Below, in pieces: positions 37,477 to 37,578 of a stretch of DNA of 37,578 bases. Where the stretch lies: NCBI GenBank assembly GCA_005792355.1, contig SXSC01000333.1, positions 1-37,578 on the forward strand, read 5' to 3'. Below the pieces are notes generated by a model. It saw only the letters and a list, made by a program, of their open reading frames with translations. It ran no database searches and was not told the origin of the DNA. This DNA is from Opitutaceae bacterium. Lineage in GTDB: Bacteria > Verrucomicrobiota > Verrucomicrobiia > Opitutales > Opitutaceae. Both the position numbers and the translations under genes were made by a program. The first letter of the stretch is position 1. Each line of letters begins with the position of its first letter.

Positions 37477-37578
37477 CTACGCGATTGCGGCCGCGTAATT
37501 CTTTTCCGCGGCATCCCAGTCGACGACATTCCACCACGCCGTCACGTAGTCGGGGCGGCGATTCTGGTAGCGCAGATA
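37477..37578 (-). CDS. C-terminal end of a second superoxide dismutase (partial)
   Basis: The last 33 codons of a gene running off the right edge. The minus strand reads YLRYQNRRPDYVTAWWNVVD, then WDAAEKNYAAAIA and a stop. This matches the C-terminus of Mn/Fe superoxide dismutases, the part just after the DVWEHAY metal motif, and is close to but distinct from the SOD ending at 20334 (SLKYQNRRADYIAAFWNVVR). It converges on the TolB-like gene with 16 bases between stops. The metal ligands and any signal peptide lie outside the window. Confidence 0.9.
   Translation of the reverse strand, partial: YLRYQNRRPDYVTAWWNVVDWDAAEKNYAAAIA

Noticed and set aside
36234..37529. A 431-codon minus-strand frame opposite the TolB-like gene
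   Set aside because: The plus strand carries a signal peptide and regular propeller blades; the antisense product has no motif and would overlap the second SOD end.

Overview
The window looks like a high-GC chromosome of a Verrucomicrobiota member, most likely close to Opitutaceae. This is an inference from gene content, not a phylogeny. The pointers are a Minf_1886-type conserved protein, a Tat-exported Gfo/Idh oxidoreductase next to a DoxX protein, a secreted sulfatase followed by a PQQ-like beta-propeller protein, a secreted EF-hand protein, a Gram-negative ADP-heptose pathway pair, and Mrp, TolB and L33 genes. No tRNA, rRNA or CRISPR array was recognised.

Layout. 1-4600 is accessory DNA: a possible partial minus-strand gene at the left edge with an array of TTGAAC hexamers before it, a weakly coding stretch, a two-gene unit of unknown function (908-2003), an excisionase-like HTH protein and a tyrosine integrase (2037-3578), a hicBA toxin-antitoxin module (3725-4098) and an unidentified short coding stretch. 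4593-7261 (minus) holds a discoidin-domain secreted protein, a Gfo/Idh/MocA oxidoreductase and a DoxX membrane protein. 7546-13479 (plus) holds gcvT-gcvH and then an RND efflux adaptor and pump. 13627-15187 (minus) is a compact three-gene toxin-antitoxin operon of HipBST type, preceded by an AT-rich region with two TACC-N8-GGTA operator-like sites.

15346-19530 mixes debris and secreted-enzyme genes: degenerate sequence, a dispersed-repeat-like stretch, a truncated secreted ORF, the sulfatase, the PQQ-like protein, and a chimeric pseudogene joining a peptide-ABC substrate-binding fragment to an OppB-like permease fragment. 19594-25086 holds a Tat-exported Mn/Fe superoxide dismutase, a convergent Fur-family regulator with an altered cysteine pattern, the Minf_1886-like gene, and an M16 peptidase followed by a DUF3445 heme-dependent oxidative N-demethylase-like gene.

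25110-30552 (minus) is an EF-hand gene preceded by a tightly packed six-gene operon: M24 peptidase, hldA, gmhB, an Fpg-like glycosylase, tlyA and nadK. 30601-37578 carries housekeeping and conserved genes: a DUF192 lipoprotein, a Nudix hydrolase, a metallophosphoesterase, a LolA-like protein, rpmG with a good terminator, an Mrp ATPase, a TolB-like protein and the C-terminal end of a second superoxide dismutase at the right edge.

The most notable item is the HipBST-type operon with its N8-spaced operator pair. The mobile-element edge, the Cys-rich Fur variant, the zinc-less Fpg and the chimeric ABC pseudogene are secondary. I found no clearly unprecedented multi-gene system.
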